NCBI GenBank assembly: GCA_903908825.1
Contig: CAIVTJ010000207.1
Span: forward strand, 1-39,538
Direction: 5' to 3'
Source: an uncultured Pseudomonadota bacterium
GTDB lineage: Bacteria > Pseudomonadota > Gammaproteobacteria > Steroidobacterales > Steroidobacteraceae
DNA: 39,538 nt
This document shows positions 9,860 to 17,879 of this stretch, piece after piece (positions within the stretch are counted from its first letter, which is position 1; each line of letters starts with the position of its first letter). The notes below the pieces were generated by a model. That model did no database searches. It was not told the DNA's origin and saw nothing but the letters and a program-made list of their open reading frames with translations. The position numbers and the translations under genes were made by a program.

Positions 9860-11220
9860 GTGCCGGCAACATCTTGGTCGTCGATGACGAAGCGGACATC
9901 CGCACCCTGGTGCGCGACATCCTCAACGATGAGGGCTATCAGGTCGCTATGGCCGCCAATGCCGCTGAGGCGCGGGTTGCGCGCGCGCGCGCGCTGCCCG
10001 ATCTGATCCTGCTCGATATCTGGATGCCCGATACCGATGGCATCAGTCTGCTGCGTGAGTGGGGCGCTCTGCCCGGTGAACACTGCCCGGTGGTGATGAT
10101 GTCCGGCCACGGCACCGTCGAGACCGCTGTCGAGGCGACGCGTCTGGGTGCCTTCGATTTCGTCGAGAAGCCGTTGTCGCTGGCCAAGCTGCTGCGCACG
10201 GTCGAACGTGCCTTAGAGGCCGGTCGGCGCAAACGCGTCGCAGCCAAGTCCACGGCGGCACCGCTGCTGGCCATGGTGGGCAAGAGCCGCGCTATGCAGC
10301 AATTGCGCGCTGACCTCACTGCCGCCGCCCCGCATCGTGCGCCGCTGCTGCTGGTGGGCGAGCCGGGTAGTGCGCGGGAGTCGCTGGCCCGCTTTGTCCA
10401 TCAGTCCGGCCCGGGTGCGGGGCGGCCTTTTGTGTCGCTGTCCACGCATACCGTGGCCGATGAAGATTTCGATACGCTGCTGCTGGGTGGCGCCGCGGAC
10501 TCGGCCGCGCCAGCCGGTCTGCTCGAGCAGGCGCGTGGCGGCACGCTGTTCATCAGCGACCTGGAAGAACTCTCGCCGCGGCTGCAACGGCTGTTGTGCA
10601 GCGTGCTGGAGACCGGCCGTTTTGCCGCTCCGGGTCAGCCGCCCCAAGCGCTGGACGTGCGCTTCATTTCGGCCGCCACGCCCGGCATCGAAACGCGCGC
10701 CGGTGCGGCAGACGGCCTGCGCCGCGATCTGCTGGCACAGCTCAACACCTTGCTGGTGCGCGTGCCGCCGCTGCGCGATTACACCGAAGATGTGCCCGAG
10801 TTGCTGCGCTATCACGTCGACCGGCTGGTCGACACCGAGCGACTGGGATTCCGCCGCTTCAGCGTCGCCGCGCAAAACCGCCTGCGCAATTACCCGTGGC
10901 CGGACAACTTGCGCGAAGTTCGCGGGCTGGTGCGGCGCATGCTGTTCATGGGCGGCAGCGAGGAGATCAGCCTGGAGCAGGTCGAACGTGAGCTGGGCAG
11001 TTCCGCCAGTAGCGGTCAGCCGCTGGTCAAACAGGACCTGCTGGCCTTGCCGCTGCGCGAAGCACGGGAGCAATTTGAGCGCGCTTATCTGCAGCAGCAG
11101 CTGTCGCTGTGCAACGGCAAAGTGGGGCTGCTGGCCAAGCGCGTCGGTATGGAGCGCACTCACCTGTACCGCAAACTGCGCGCGCTGGGCGTCGAGTTCA
11201 AACACCTGCCCGAGGACTGA
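9856..11220 (+). CDS. ntrX: NtrX-like response regulator with degenerate sigma-54 AAA+ domain and intact Fis-type HTH
   Basis: Receiver ILVVDDEADI...LILLDIWMPDTDG...DFVEKPLSL; AAA-like region lacking GAFTGA and a canonical Walker A; C-terminal HTH CNGKVGLLAKRVGMERTHLYRKLRALGV. Confidence 0.9.
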   Translation: MSAGNILVVDDEADIRTLVRDILNDEGYQVAMAANAAEARVARARALPDLILLDIWMPDTDGISLLREWGALPGEHCPVVMMSGHGTVETAVEATRLGAFDFVEKPLSLAKLLRTVERALEAGRRKRVAAKSTAAPLLAMVGKSRAMQQLRADLTAAAPHRAPLLLVGEPGSARESLARFVHQSGPGAGRPFVSLSTHTVADEDFDTLLLGGAADSAAPAGLLEQARGGTLFISDLEELSPRLQRLLCSVLETGRFAAPGQPPQALDVRFISAATPGIETRAGAADGLRRDLLAQLNTLLVRVPPLRDYTEDVPELLRYHVDRLVDTERLGFRRFSVAAQNRLRNYPWPDNLREVRGLVRRMLFMGGSEEISLEQVERELGSSASSGQPLVKQDLLALPLREAREQFERAYLQQQLSLCNGKVGLLAKRVGMERTHLYRKLRALGVEFKHLPED

Positions 11221-11316
11221 CGTCCGGCGCCGTTTGCCCAAACAGTCACGGCAGCGCCACGGCTTTGCAAGACTTACGCGGCATCTTGGATGGTGCCCGC
11301 CCCGCGCGGGATAAAC

Positions 11317-11337
11317 AGCCGGATTTGTCCGGCTTTT
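11317..11337 (+). terminator. Rho-independent terminator candidate after ntrX
   Basis: agccgga-tttg-tccggct followed by TTT, just downstream of the ntrX stop. Confidence 0.55.
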
Positions 11338-11348
11338 GCCATGAGACC

Positions 11349-11384
11349 ATCGGGCCGATACGTTGCGAGGCGTATCGGCCCGAT
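11349..11384. terminator. Perfect 14-bp inverted repeat, likely bidirectional terminator between convergent ntrX and amtB
   Basis: atcgggccgatacg (11349-11362) / cgtatcggcccgat (11371-11384), 8-nt loop; lies between two convergent CDS ends. Confidence 0.65.
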
Positions 11385-11403
11385 CTTTATCCGGGGCTGG
11401 TAA

Positions 11404-12639
11404 TCAGGGGCTGTAACCGCGCTCGCCGTGGGCCGCCAGGTCCAGACCTTCAGATTCGTCTTCTTCCGAGACGCGCAGGCCCAAGGTGGCGTCGAGTACG
11501 CGCAGCAACAGCCACGAGATACCGCCGCACCAGGCGGCCGTGGCGATGATGCCCAGCGCCTGCACGCCCAGCTGCGACCACATATCCGTTTGCAAGCTGT
11601 AGCCGCTGCCACCCAGTGCGGTGGCGGCAAATACCGCCGTCAACAGCGAACCGATCACGCCGCCTACGCCGTGTACCGGGGAGACATCCAGCGAATCGTC
11701 GATATGCAGCTTGCGCTTGATCCATTGCGTGGCCAGAAAGCACACCGCGCCGGCGATCAGGCCGATCAGGATGGCGCCCAGCGGGCTGACGTAGCCGGAG
11801 GCCGGGGTGATGGTGCCCAGGCCGGCTACGACGCCGGTGAGCAGGCCCAGCGCGCTGGGCTTGCCATAGCGGGTCCATTCGATGGTCATCCACGACAGCG
11901 CGCCGGCGCAGGCACCCAGATGCGTGGCCAGCAGCGCCATGCCGGCTGTGCCATTGGCGGCCAGGGCGCTGCCGCCGTTAAACCCGAACCAGCCGACCCA
12001 CAGCAAGCCGGCACCTGCGGCCACCAGCGGCAAGCTGTGCGGCGGCATGGCGACCTGCGGAAAGCCGCGCCGCGGTCCGATGACGCAGGCACAGACCAGC
12101 GCCGCGACACCCGCGTTGACGTGCACCACGATGCCGCCGGCGAAATCCATGACGCCCAGTTGCGCCAACCAGCCGCCGCCCCAGATCCAGTGCGCCACCG
12201 GCACATACACCAGCAGCAGCCACAGGCCGCTGAACCACAGCACCGCGCTGAAGCGCAGCCGTTCGGCATAGCCGCCGATGACCAGCGCCGGGGTGATGAC
12301 GGCAAAGGTCAGTTGGAACAGCGCGAACACCGATTCCGGCAGCGTGCCGGTGAGGTCGGTGGGGCTCAGTCCCAGCAAAAACGCGCGATGTAAGCCGCCG
12401 ATGAACCCTTGGGCGCTGCCGCCATCGCCAAAGGCCAGGCTGTAGCCGCAGGCCACCCAAAGCAGGGACACCAGGCCGGTGATCGCAAAGCATTGGATGA
12501 GGATGGAGAGCGCGTTTTTACTGCGTACCAGGCCACCGTAAAACAACGCCAGGCCCGGCAAGGTCATCAGCAGAACCAGTGCCGTTGCCGTCATGATCCA
12601 GGCTGTATCGGCGGAATTAGCGGTAATTGGTGCAGGCAT
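11404..12639 (-). CDS. amtB: Ammonium transporter Amt family
   Basis: MPAPITANSADTAWIMTATALVLLMTLPGLALFYGGLVRSKN..., HVNAGVAALV, DDSLDVSPVHGVGGVIGSLLTAVFA; ORF could extend to 12672. Confidence 0.95.
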   Translation of the reverse strand: MPAPITANSADTAWIMTATALVLLMTLPGLALFYGGLVRSKNALSILIQCFAITGLVSLLWVACGYSLAFGDGGSAQGFIGGLHRAFLLGLSPTDLTGTLPESVFALFQLTFAVITPALVIGGYAERLRFSAVLWFSGLWLLLVYVPVAHWIWGGGWLAQLGVMDFAGGIVVHVNAGVAALVCACVIGPRRGFPQVAMPPHSLPLVAAGAGLLWVGWFGFNGGSALAANGTAGMALLATHLGACAGALSWMTIEWTRYGKPSALGLLTGVVAGLGTITPASGYVSPLGAILIGLIAGAVCFLATQWIKRKLHIDDSLDVSPVHGVGGVIGSLLTAVFAATALGGSGYSLQTDMWSQLGVQALGIIATAAWCGGISWLLLRVLDATLGLRVSEEDESEGLDLAAHGERGYSP

Positions 12640-12682
12640 GCGGGGGTCCACTTCTATGGTTGGTTTCCGCAATTATGCAGCA

Positions 12683-12702
12683 AGCCCACGGATTTGTGGG
12701 CT
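12683..12702. terminator. Stem-loop between the HDOD gene end and amtB start
   Basis: agcccac-ggattt-gtgggct; 7-bp perfect stem in the intergenic gap on the minus-strand transcription path. Little T-tract. Confidence 0.4.
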
Positions 12703-12725
12703 GCGTCGCCGGCGTCGTCAGCGTG

Positions 12726-13643
12726 TTATTGGTCGCCGGTGGCCAGACGCAGCGAGGCGCTGCGCTTGATGACGGTCTCTTTGACCGACTCCAGCATCTC
12801 GTCATTGACGCCGATCAGGTCCATCACCAGGCGGTTGCGTTCGGCTTGCGCCGGCTCCGATTCAAAGCCATGGCCGATTTCGCTGCACACGCGCAGAGCC
12901 GTATGCAGTACACCGGCCAGCCAATCGGCCGAATCCGCAGACTGCAAGGGTTCGTGGTGATGGCGCGCCGCCTGCACCAGTGTGTCGGGCAGTTGCCATT
13001 GCTCGAAGATGCGCGCCGCACAGTCTTCGTGGCTGATGATGTTGCACTGCGACTCAAGCTCGCGGATGTCCATGGTCGGCTGAGTGCGCAGGGTGGCAGT
13101 CAGCTCGCGCATGGCGAGCGGATCCAGGATGGCCTGCACAGGCACACCCAGGTTGTGCAGCAACCCGGCGACGAAGGCATCGCCGCAGCTCTCGCGATGC
13201 GTCAGACGCGCCAAGCCTTCGGCGGCAGTGGCTGTGGTCAGGCTATGTCGCACCATAGCCTGCCGGTCAATTTGCGCCACGCTGGTGGCCCGGATCAGGC
13301 TGCGATCCAGGCAGGCTGCGGCGGCGATGCTGCGCACCGAGTCGAAGCCCAGGATCATCAATGCCCGGTCGATGGTGGCGACGCTGCGCGATACGCCATA
13401 GAACGACGAATTGGCCACGCGCAGCACGCGCACGACCAGCCCCGGCTCATTGTTCAGCAGTTCGCTGAGTTCATCGACGGTGATCTTCGGGTTGCACAGC
13501 GCAGCCAGCACCTGCGGGGCGCTGAGCTCGTCGCCACCCAGAAAACCCAGCGAAGAGGCGGCTTGCAATATGTCAGCTGTGGAATGGCTGGCCGTAACGG
13601 CTTCTGCGGCCGGATCAGCTTGCGTGAGTGTTTGGGCATTCAT
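12726..13643 (-). CDS. HDOD domain protein
   Basis: LSAPQVLAALCNPKITVDELSELLNNEPGLVVRVLRVANSSFYG...IDRALMILGFDSVRSIAAAACL typical of HDOD; start possibly 13664. Confidence 0.85.
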   Translation of the reverse strand: MNAQTLTQADPAAEAVTASHSTADILQAASSLGFLGGDELSAPQVLAALCNPKITVDELSELLNNEPGLVVRVLRVANSSFYGVSRSVATIDRALMILGFDSVRSIAAAACLDRSLIRATSVAQIDRQAMVRHSLTTATAAEGLARLTHRESCGDAFVAGLLHNLGVPVQAILDPLAMRELTATLRTQPTMDIRELESQCNIISHEDCAARIFEQWQLPDTLVQAARHHHEPLQSADSADWLAGVLHTALRVCSEIGHGFESEPAQAERNRLVMDLIGVNDEMLESVKETVIKRSASLRLATGDQ

Positions 13644-13679
13644 AATGTGATAAGCATCTACCAAGCGGTATTGCCATGT

Positions 13680-13695
13680 CGTGAGTCAAATCACA
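13680..13695. promoter_or_regulatory. CRP/Clp-like palindrome
   Basis: cGTGA-gtcaaa-TCACA, one mismatch from TGTGA-N6-TCACA, in the divergent HDOD / GGDEF-EAL intergenic region. Confidence 0.4.
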
Positions 13696-13728
13696 GAAAC
13701 ATAATGCCCTGCAGGACACGATGCACTG

Positions 13729-16146
13729 GTGTCCAACCCACCTGAAACATTGCCCGAGTTTGTCCGCGAAGATCGCCGGCAAGCCAATCGCGAGACCATA
13801 GCGGTCGCGTTTGCGTCGGTCGGTGCGGTGATTGCGGGTGTGCTGGGTCTGTGGCTGTTTACGGTGACAGCCATGCGCGACAGCTATCGCAATTATGTGG
13901 TCGGCCTGGTGCAGACGGTGGCGCAGCAGTTGGCCACGATGCCTGCGGCAGAATCCGAAGAGGCGCTGCGCGCCTTACAAAAAGCCCAGCCGGATATCCG
14001 GGCCATCCAGTTACTGGTCCCTGAAGGGCAAACCGTGCGGGTGCTCTTGGACACGCGCCCGGACAATGAGCGTGCTCTCGATAGGGCCGAAGACCTTGCG
14101 GCGGTGAAGCGAACTTTGCGCCAAGGCTACCCCAGGGTCAGTGACGAACCCAGTCAAGATGCCACCTCTGGATCAGCAACGCTGCAGGCCTGGGCACCGC
14201 TGCAAACCGCCGACGGCTCTGCTGCGGCAGTCAGTGTGTTGGTCAATGCAGACGTGCAAGTGGCGCGAATGGCGGAGGCCAAGCGCGCCGCGCTGCTCGG
14301 ACTGGTGCCCTCGTGTCTGATGGTGCTGGTGTTGTGTCTGGGCTTCCGCAAAATCCGCATGGAAGGCATCAGCCTCAACCGTAGTTTGTTGGCAGAGCAG
14401 TCCAGGGTGCGCGACAGCGAGCGCAGTTTCCGCTCGCTGTTTGAATTGTCGCCGCTGTCTATCTCGCTGTCCGAGCGCAAGTTCGGTACTTTTCTGCAGG
14501 TCAACGATGCGCTGGTGGGCACCTCCGGGTATAGCCGCAATGAGTTGCTGAACATGCAACAGCCCGCGCTGGCCGCTGAGGCCGACCAGCTTCATGAAGT
14601 CTGGCCGGTTACACCGGAGCAGTCGGGGCAACATTACGGCCCTGTTGAACGCCAATTGCGCCGCAAAGACGGCAGTCAATTTCCGGCGCTGATCACCGGC
14701 ATCAATATGATCGACCAGCACGGCCGTGAGGTGGTGTGGACGTTCATGCAAGACATCTCACAGCGCAAATTGATGGAAGCCGAATTAGCCGATGCGGCCC
14801 GCCATGACCGCCTGACCGGCCTGGCCAATCGCACGCTGTTCCTGGAGCGACTGCAGCAATCCATCGATGCGGTATCGCACGGCCAGCAAGCCTATTACGC
14901 CGTGCTGTTTCTGGATTTTGATCGCTTCAAGTTGGTCAACGATGCGCTGGGCCACGCCGCCGGCGACGAATTGCTGCGCCAGATCAGCGCCCGCTTGGGT
15001 CACTTTGTAGCACTGGCCGTGCCTGCCGGTGTGCGCGATGCGCCAAACCAGATCGCCCGCTTTGGTGGCGATGAGTTTTTGGTGTTGCTCAATGGCTTGC
15101 CGGCCGATCGCGACATCATGCGTCTGACTGACGAGTTGAATATCGCTTTAGGTCAGCCCTATCTGATTCACGGTCGCGATGTGTATTCGACCGCCAGCAT
15201 CGGTATCGTCACCAGCGAACAAGGCATGATTGATGCCGAGGCTGTGGTGCGCAACGCCGACGTGGCCATGTATGAAGCCAAGCGTGCCGGCCGCGCCTGT
15301 GCGGTGATCTTCGATGAGAAGATGCACGTGCGCCTGACGCGCCACATCCTGATTGAAGAGGGTTTGCGTCGCGCCATCGGCACGCCGCAGCTGACCTTGG
15401 TTTATCAGCCGGTGGTGTCGCTGGACACCGGCAAAACGATGTCAGTCGAAGCGCTGCTGCGTTGGAACCATCCGGTCATGGGCGAGCTATCCCCCAGCGA
15501 GTTCATCCCCATTGCCGAAGAGTCGGGCCTTATTTCAACCATCGGTGAATGGGTGTTGCAGGAGTCCTGCACCATGCTGGCGGCTTGGCGTATCGCCGAT
15601 CCGCTGGACGCGCCGTTGGCGGTCAGCGTCAACGTGTCGCGCGCCGAACTGGCCTTGGGCGACAAACTGCTGCGCCGGGTCTGCGATACCCTGGCGGCGG
15701 CCGGTCTGCCGGCCAGCTGCCTGCAGCTGGAAGTAACCGAGCGTGAGGTCATGCGTGATCCGGAAGCTTCACAGCAACTGATGCATGCGCTGCGCAAGCT
15801 GGGTGTGCGTCTGGCCATGGATGACTTTGGCACCGGCACTTCTTCGCTGGCCTGCTTAAGAGACTATCCGTTCGATGTGATCAAGATCGACCGCTCGTTT
15901 ATCCGGGATATCTCCACCCGTGCTGATGTGATGGCGGTGGTGCACGCGACCTTGACCTTGATTGCCAACCTGGGCCGGGAAACTGTAGCCGAGGGCGTGG
16001 AAGACGCCGCACAAGTCAGTGCGCTGCAATCTTTGGGTTGCCGTTATGCCCAGGGTTATTACTTTGCCAGACCGCAGACCCGGGCGCAGTTGGGTCATAC
16101 TTTGGCGCTGTCGCAGCAGTTTGCACTGCAACAGCCGGCGGCCTGA
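13729..16146 (+). CDS. Membrane PAS-GGDEF-EAL protein (c-di-GMP turnover)
   Basis: TM segments, PAS domain, RFGGDEFLVLL, VEALLRW, MDDFGTGTSSLACLRDYPFDVIKID, VAEGVED; GTG start at 13729. Confidence 0.93.
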   Translation: MSNPPETLPEFVREDRRQANRETIAVAFASVGAVIAGVLGLWLFTVTAMRDSYRNYVVGLVQTVAQQLATMPAAESEEALRALQKAQPDIRAIQLLVPEGQTVRVLLDTRPDNERALDRAEDLAAVKRTLRQGYPRVSDEPSQDATSGSATLQAWAPLQTADGSAAAVSVLVNADVQVARMAEAKRAALLGLVPSCLMVLVLCLGFRKIRMEGISLNRSLLAEQSRVRDSERSFRSLFELSPLSISLSERKFGTFLQVNDALVGTSGYSRNELLNMQQPALAAEADQLHEVWPVTPEQSGQHYGPVERQLRRKDGSQFPALITGINMIDQHGREVVWTFMQDISQRKLMEAELADAARHDRLTGLANRTLFLERLQQSIDAVSHGQQAYYAVLFLDFDRFKLVNDALGHAAGDELLRQISARLGHFVALAVPAGVRDAPNQIARFGGDEFLVLLNGLPADRDIMRLTDELNIALGQPYLIHGRDVYSTASIGIVTSEQGMIDAEAVVRNADVAMYEAKRAGRACAVIFDEKMHVRLTRHILIEEGLRRAIGTPQLTLVYQPVVSLDTGKTMSVEALLRWNHPVMGELSPSEFIPIAEESGLISTIGEWVLQESCTMLAAWRIADPLDAPLAVSVNVSRAELALGDKLLRRVCDTLAAAGLPASCLQLEVTEREVMRDPEASQQLMHALRKLGVRLAMDDFGTGTSSLACLRDYPFDVIKIDRSFIRDISTRADVMAVVHATLTLIANLGRETVAEGVEDAAQVSALQSLGCRYAQGYYFARPQTRAQLGHTLALSQQFALQQPAA

Positions 16147-16149
16147 CGC

Positions 16150-17262
16150 TCAGCACACGCGGCGGCGATTGCGGGTCAACCGCTCCCACAAAGTGTCCAG
16201 ACGCGAATCCTGCAGATTGCCCAGCAGTTCGCGGCCCTGTTGCAGATCGACCTGGCCGTTGCGCACCAACACTGCTGCCGCGCCAGCCAGCAGGCCAAAC
16301 CGCAAGGCGCGCCCCAGCGGGCTGAACAGCTCGGGACCGGTCTGCATCAGTTGATCGTGCAGCGCGGTGCTGATGCGATCCGATAACTCCCAGGTTTCAC
16401 CGATGCGCCGCGCGGTCGGTAGCGACCAAGCCTCCAGCAGCGCGTGCACGGTGGCAAAGTCGGCGGGCAACTGCGGCCGCAAGTCATATTGGTCACGACA
16501 GACGCGCACCACAATGATGGTGCCTAAGCCTTGCAACATGCCCAGCAGTTCGGCGGCAAACGGATCGCAGTCTTCGATCAGGATGGCATAGCTGGCCGCG
16601 GCTAAAGCGCAGTGCAGCGACAGATCCCACACCAGTGTAGGCAGCCGCGACAAGGGACCTACGCCGCCGGTGAGCTCGGGCTGCAACAAAGCGGCGGCCA
16701 CAATAGAGCGCAGGCCGGTCGTGCCCAGCAGCGTTACGGCACGTTCGAGGCTTTCGACGGCTTCGGGACGGGTGCGATACAGCGGTGAATTGACCAGTCG
16801 CAACACATTGCCGGCCAAGGTGGGGTCCTGGCCGACCAGCTGCGCCAGCTGCCGCAGTGATGTTTCATCGCGATTGAGCGTGGTCAACAACTGCGGTAAC
16901 AGCTGCGGCCGGCGCGGTGCGTACTCCGGGCGGGTTTCGATACGCGTTAGCAGTTGTGCAGCGGCGTTGAGCAGTTCGCTCTTGTCAGTTTGTTGGGCTG
17001 CCGTGTCGGCGGCGACCGGACTCAGTGCCTGCACGCCAGCCCCGCTGCTGAAGGCCAGGCTGTACAACAGCTGCAAGGTCGGCGCCGGATCGGGCAGTTC
17101 GATGGCGGGCTCGTCGGCTGCTGCAGCCGGCTGTGTCACGTTGGTGCCAGCCGCCACCTCAACCTGAGCCTCTGGCTTGCGCGGTGTCCACAGCAAACGC
17201 AGCACCGCCGCGCCCAGCAACACCAGGGCGATCAGCAGCAGCGTCAATTGCAACACAGACAT
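16150..17262 (-). CDS. Membrane-anchored HDOD domain protein
   Basis: N-terminal TM; LLTTLNRDETSLRQLAQLVGQDPTLAGNVLRLVNSPLYRTRPEAVESLERAVTLLGTTGLRSIVAAALL. Confidence 0.8.
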   Translation of the reverse strand: MSVLQLTLLLIALVLLGAAVLRLLWTPRKPEAQVEVAAGTNVTQPAAAADEPAIELPDPAPTLQLLYSLAFSSGAGVQALSPVAADTAAQQTDKSELLNAAAQLLTRIETRPEYAPRRPQLLPQLLTTLNRDETSLRQLAQLVGQDPTLAGNVLRLVNSPLYRTRPEAVESLERAVTLLGTTGLRSIVAAALLQPELTGGVGPLSRLPTLVWDLSLHCALAAASYAILIEDCDPFAAELLGMLQGLGTIIVVRVCRDQYDLRPQLPADFATVHALLEAWSLPTARRIGETWELSDRISTALHDQLMQTGPELFSPLGRALRFGLLAGAAAVLVRNGQVDLQQGRELLGNLQDSRLDTLWERLTRNRRRVC

Positions 17263-17298
17263 GTCTAACCCCTGAAGACCGGCGCAGGCGAGCGCAGG

Positions 17299-17877
17299 CT
17301 AATTGTCGACGCGTATCACCAGCGCATCGATATTGGCGCGCCGTAATTGTTCTCGTAACCGGTTGAGTTGCGGCAGATCGCGCAGCGGCCCGATGCGCAG
17401 CCGGTGCCAGACATCCGCATCGACGGCCACGCGTTGCACGGTTGCATCGATACCTTGTTTGAGCAATTGACTGCGTTTGCGTTCAGCATCTTCGGCATTG
17501 CGATAAGAGCCGGCTTGCAGCACATAGGCACCGGCTTGCTCGATGGGCGCTGCCGGTTGGTCGCGATGCACGTCGCGATCGCGTTCGGGTATCACCACCT
17601 CGAACTTGGGCAGCATGTCGTAAAACGTGTAGTCGGGCGCAGGCTCGCCTGGCTCGCTGCCCGGCTGCAATTTGTGCGCTGCAGCCTTGGGTGCAACCGG
17701 TGCGTCGGTATCGGGAACGGGTGCGCCGGCTGTGTGGTGCTCTTTCAAATAGACCACAGTGGCTATCAGCAAGCCGATCACCAGGCCGGCCGCAAAACCG
17801 CGCCAGGGCCGCAGGTCCGGGCGCGTGGCGCGCGGCGGCGTTTTAAAGTCGCGACTGGTGATGCGGGGCGCGTTCAT
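17299..17877 (-). CDS. SPOR domain protein (FtsN-like)
   Basis: Single TM near the N-terminus, C-terminal AYVLQAGSYRNAEDAERKRSQLLKQGIDATVQ...WHRLRIGPL; immediately downstream of argS. GTG at 17883 is an alternative start. Confidence 0.85.
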   Translation of the reverse strand: MNAPRITSRDFKTPPRATRPDLRPWRGFAAGLVIGLLIATVVYLKEHHTAGAPVPDTDAPVAPKAAAHKLQPGSEPGEPAPDYTFYDMLPKFEVVIPERDRDVHRDQPAAPIEQAGAYVLQAGSYRNAEDAERKRSQLLKQGIDATVQRVAVDADVWHRLRIGPLRDLPQLNRLREQLRRANIDALVIRVDN

Positions 17878-17879
17878 CG

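Noticed and set aside
12640-12720. Sigma-54 promoter upstream of amtB
   Set aside because: Scanned the minus strand for TGGCAC-N5-TTGC with correct GG/GC spacing; no acceptable match.
12627-13745. 372-aa plus-strand ORF
   Set aside because: Antisense to the HDOD gene and lacks coding-like motifs.
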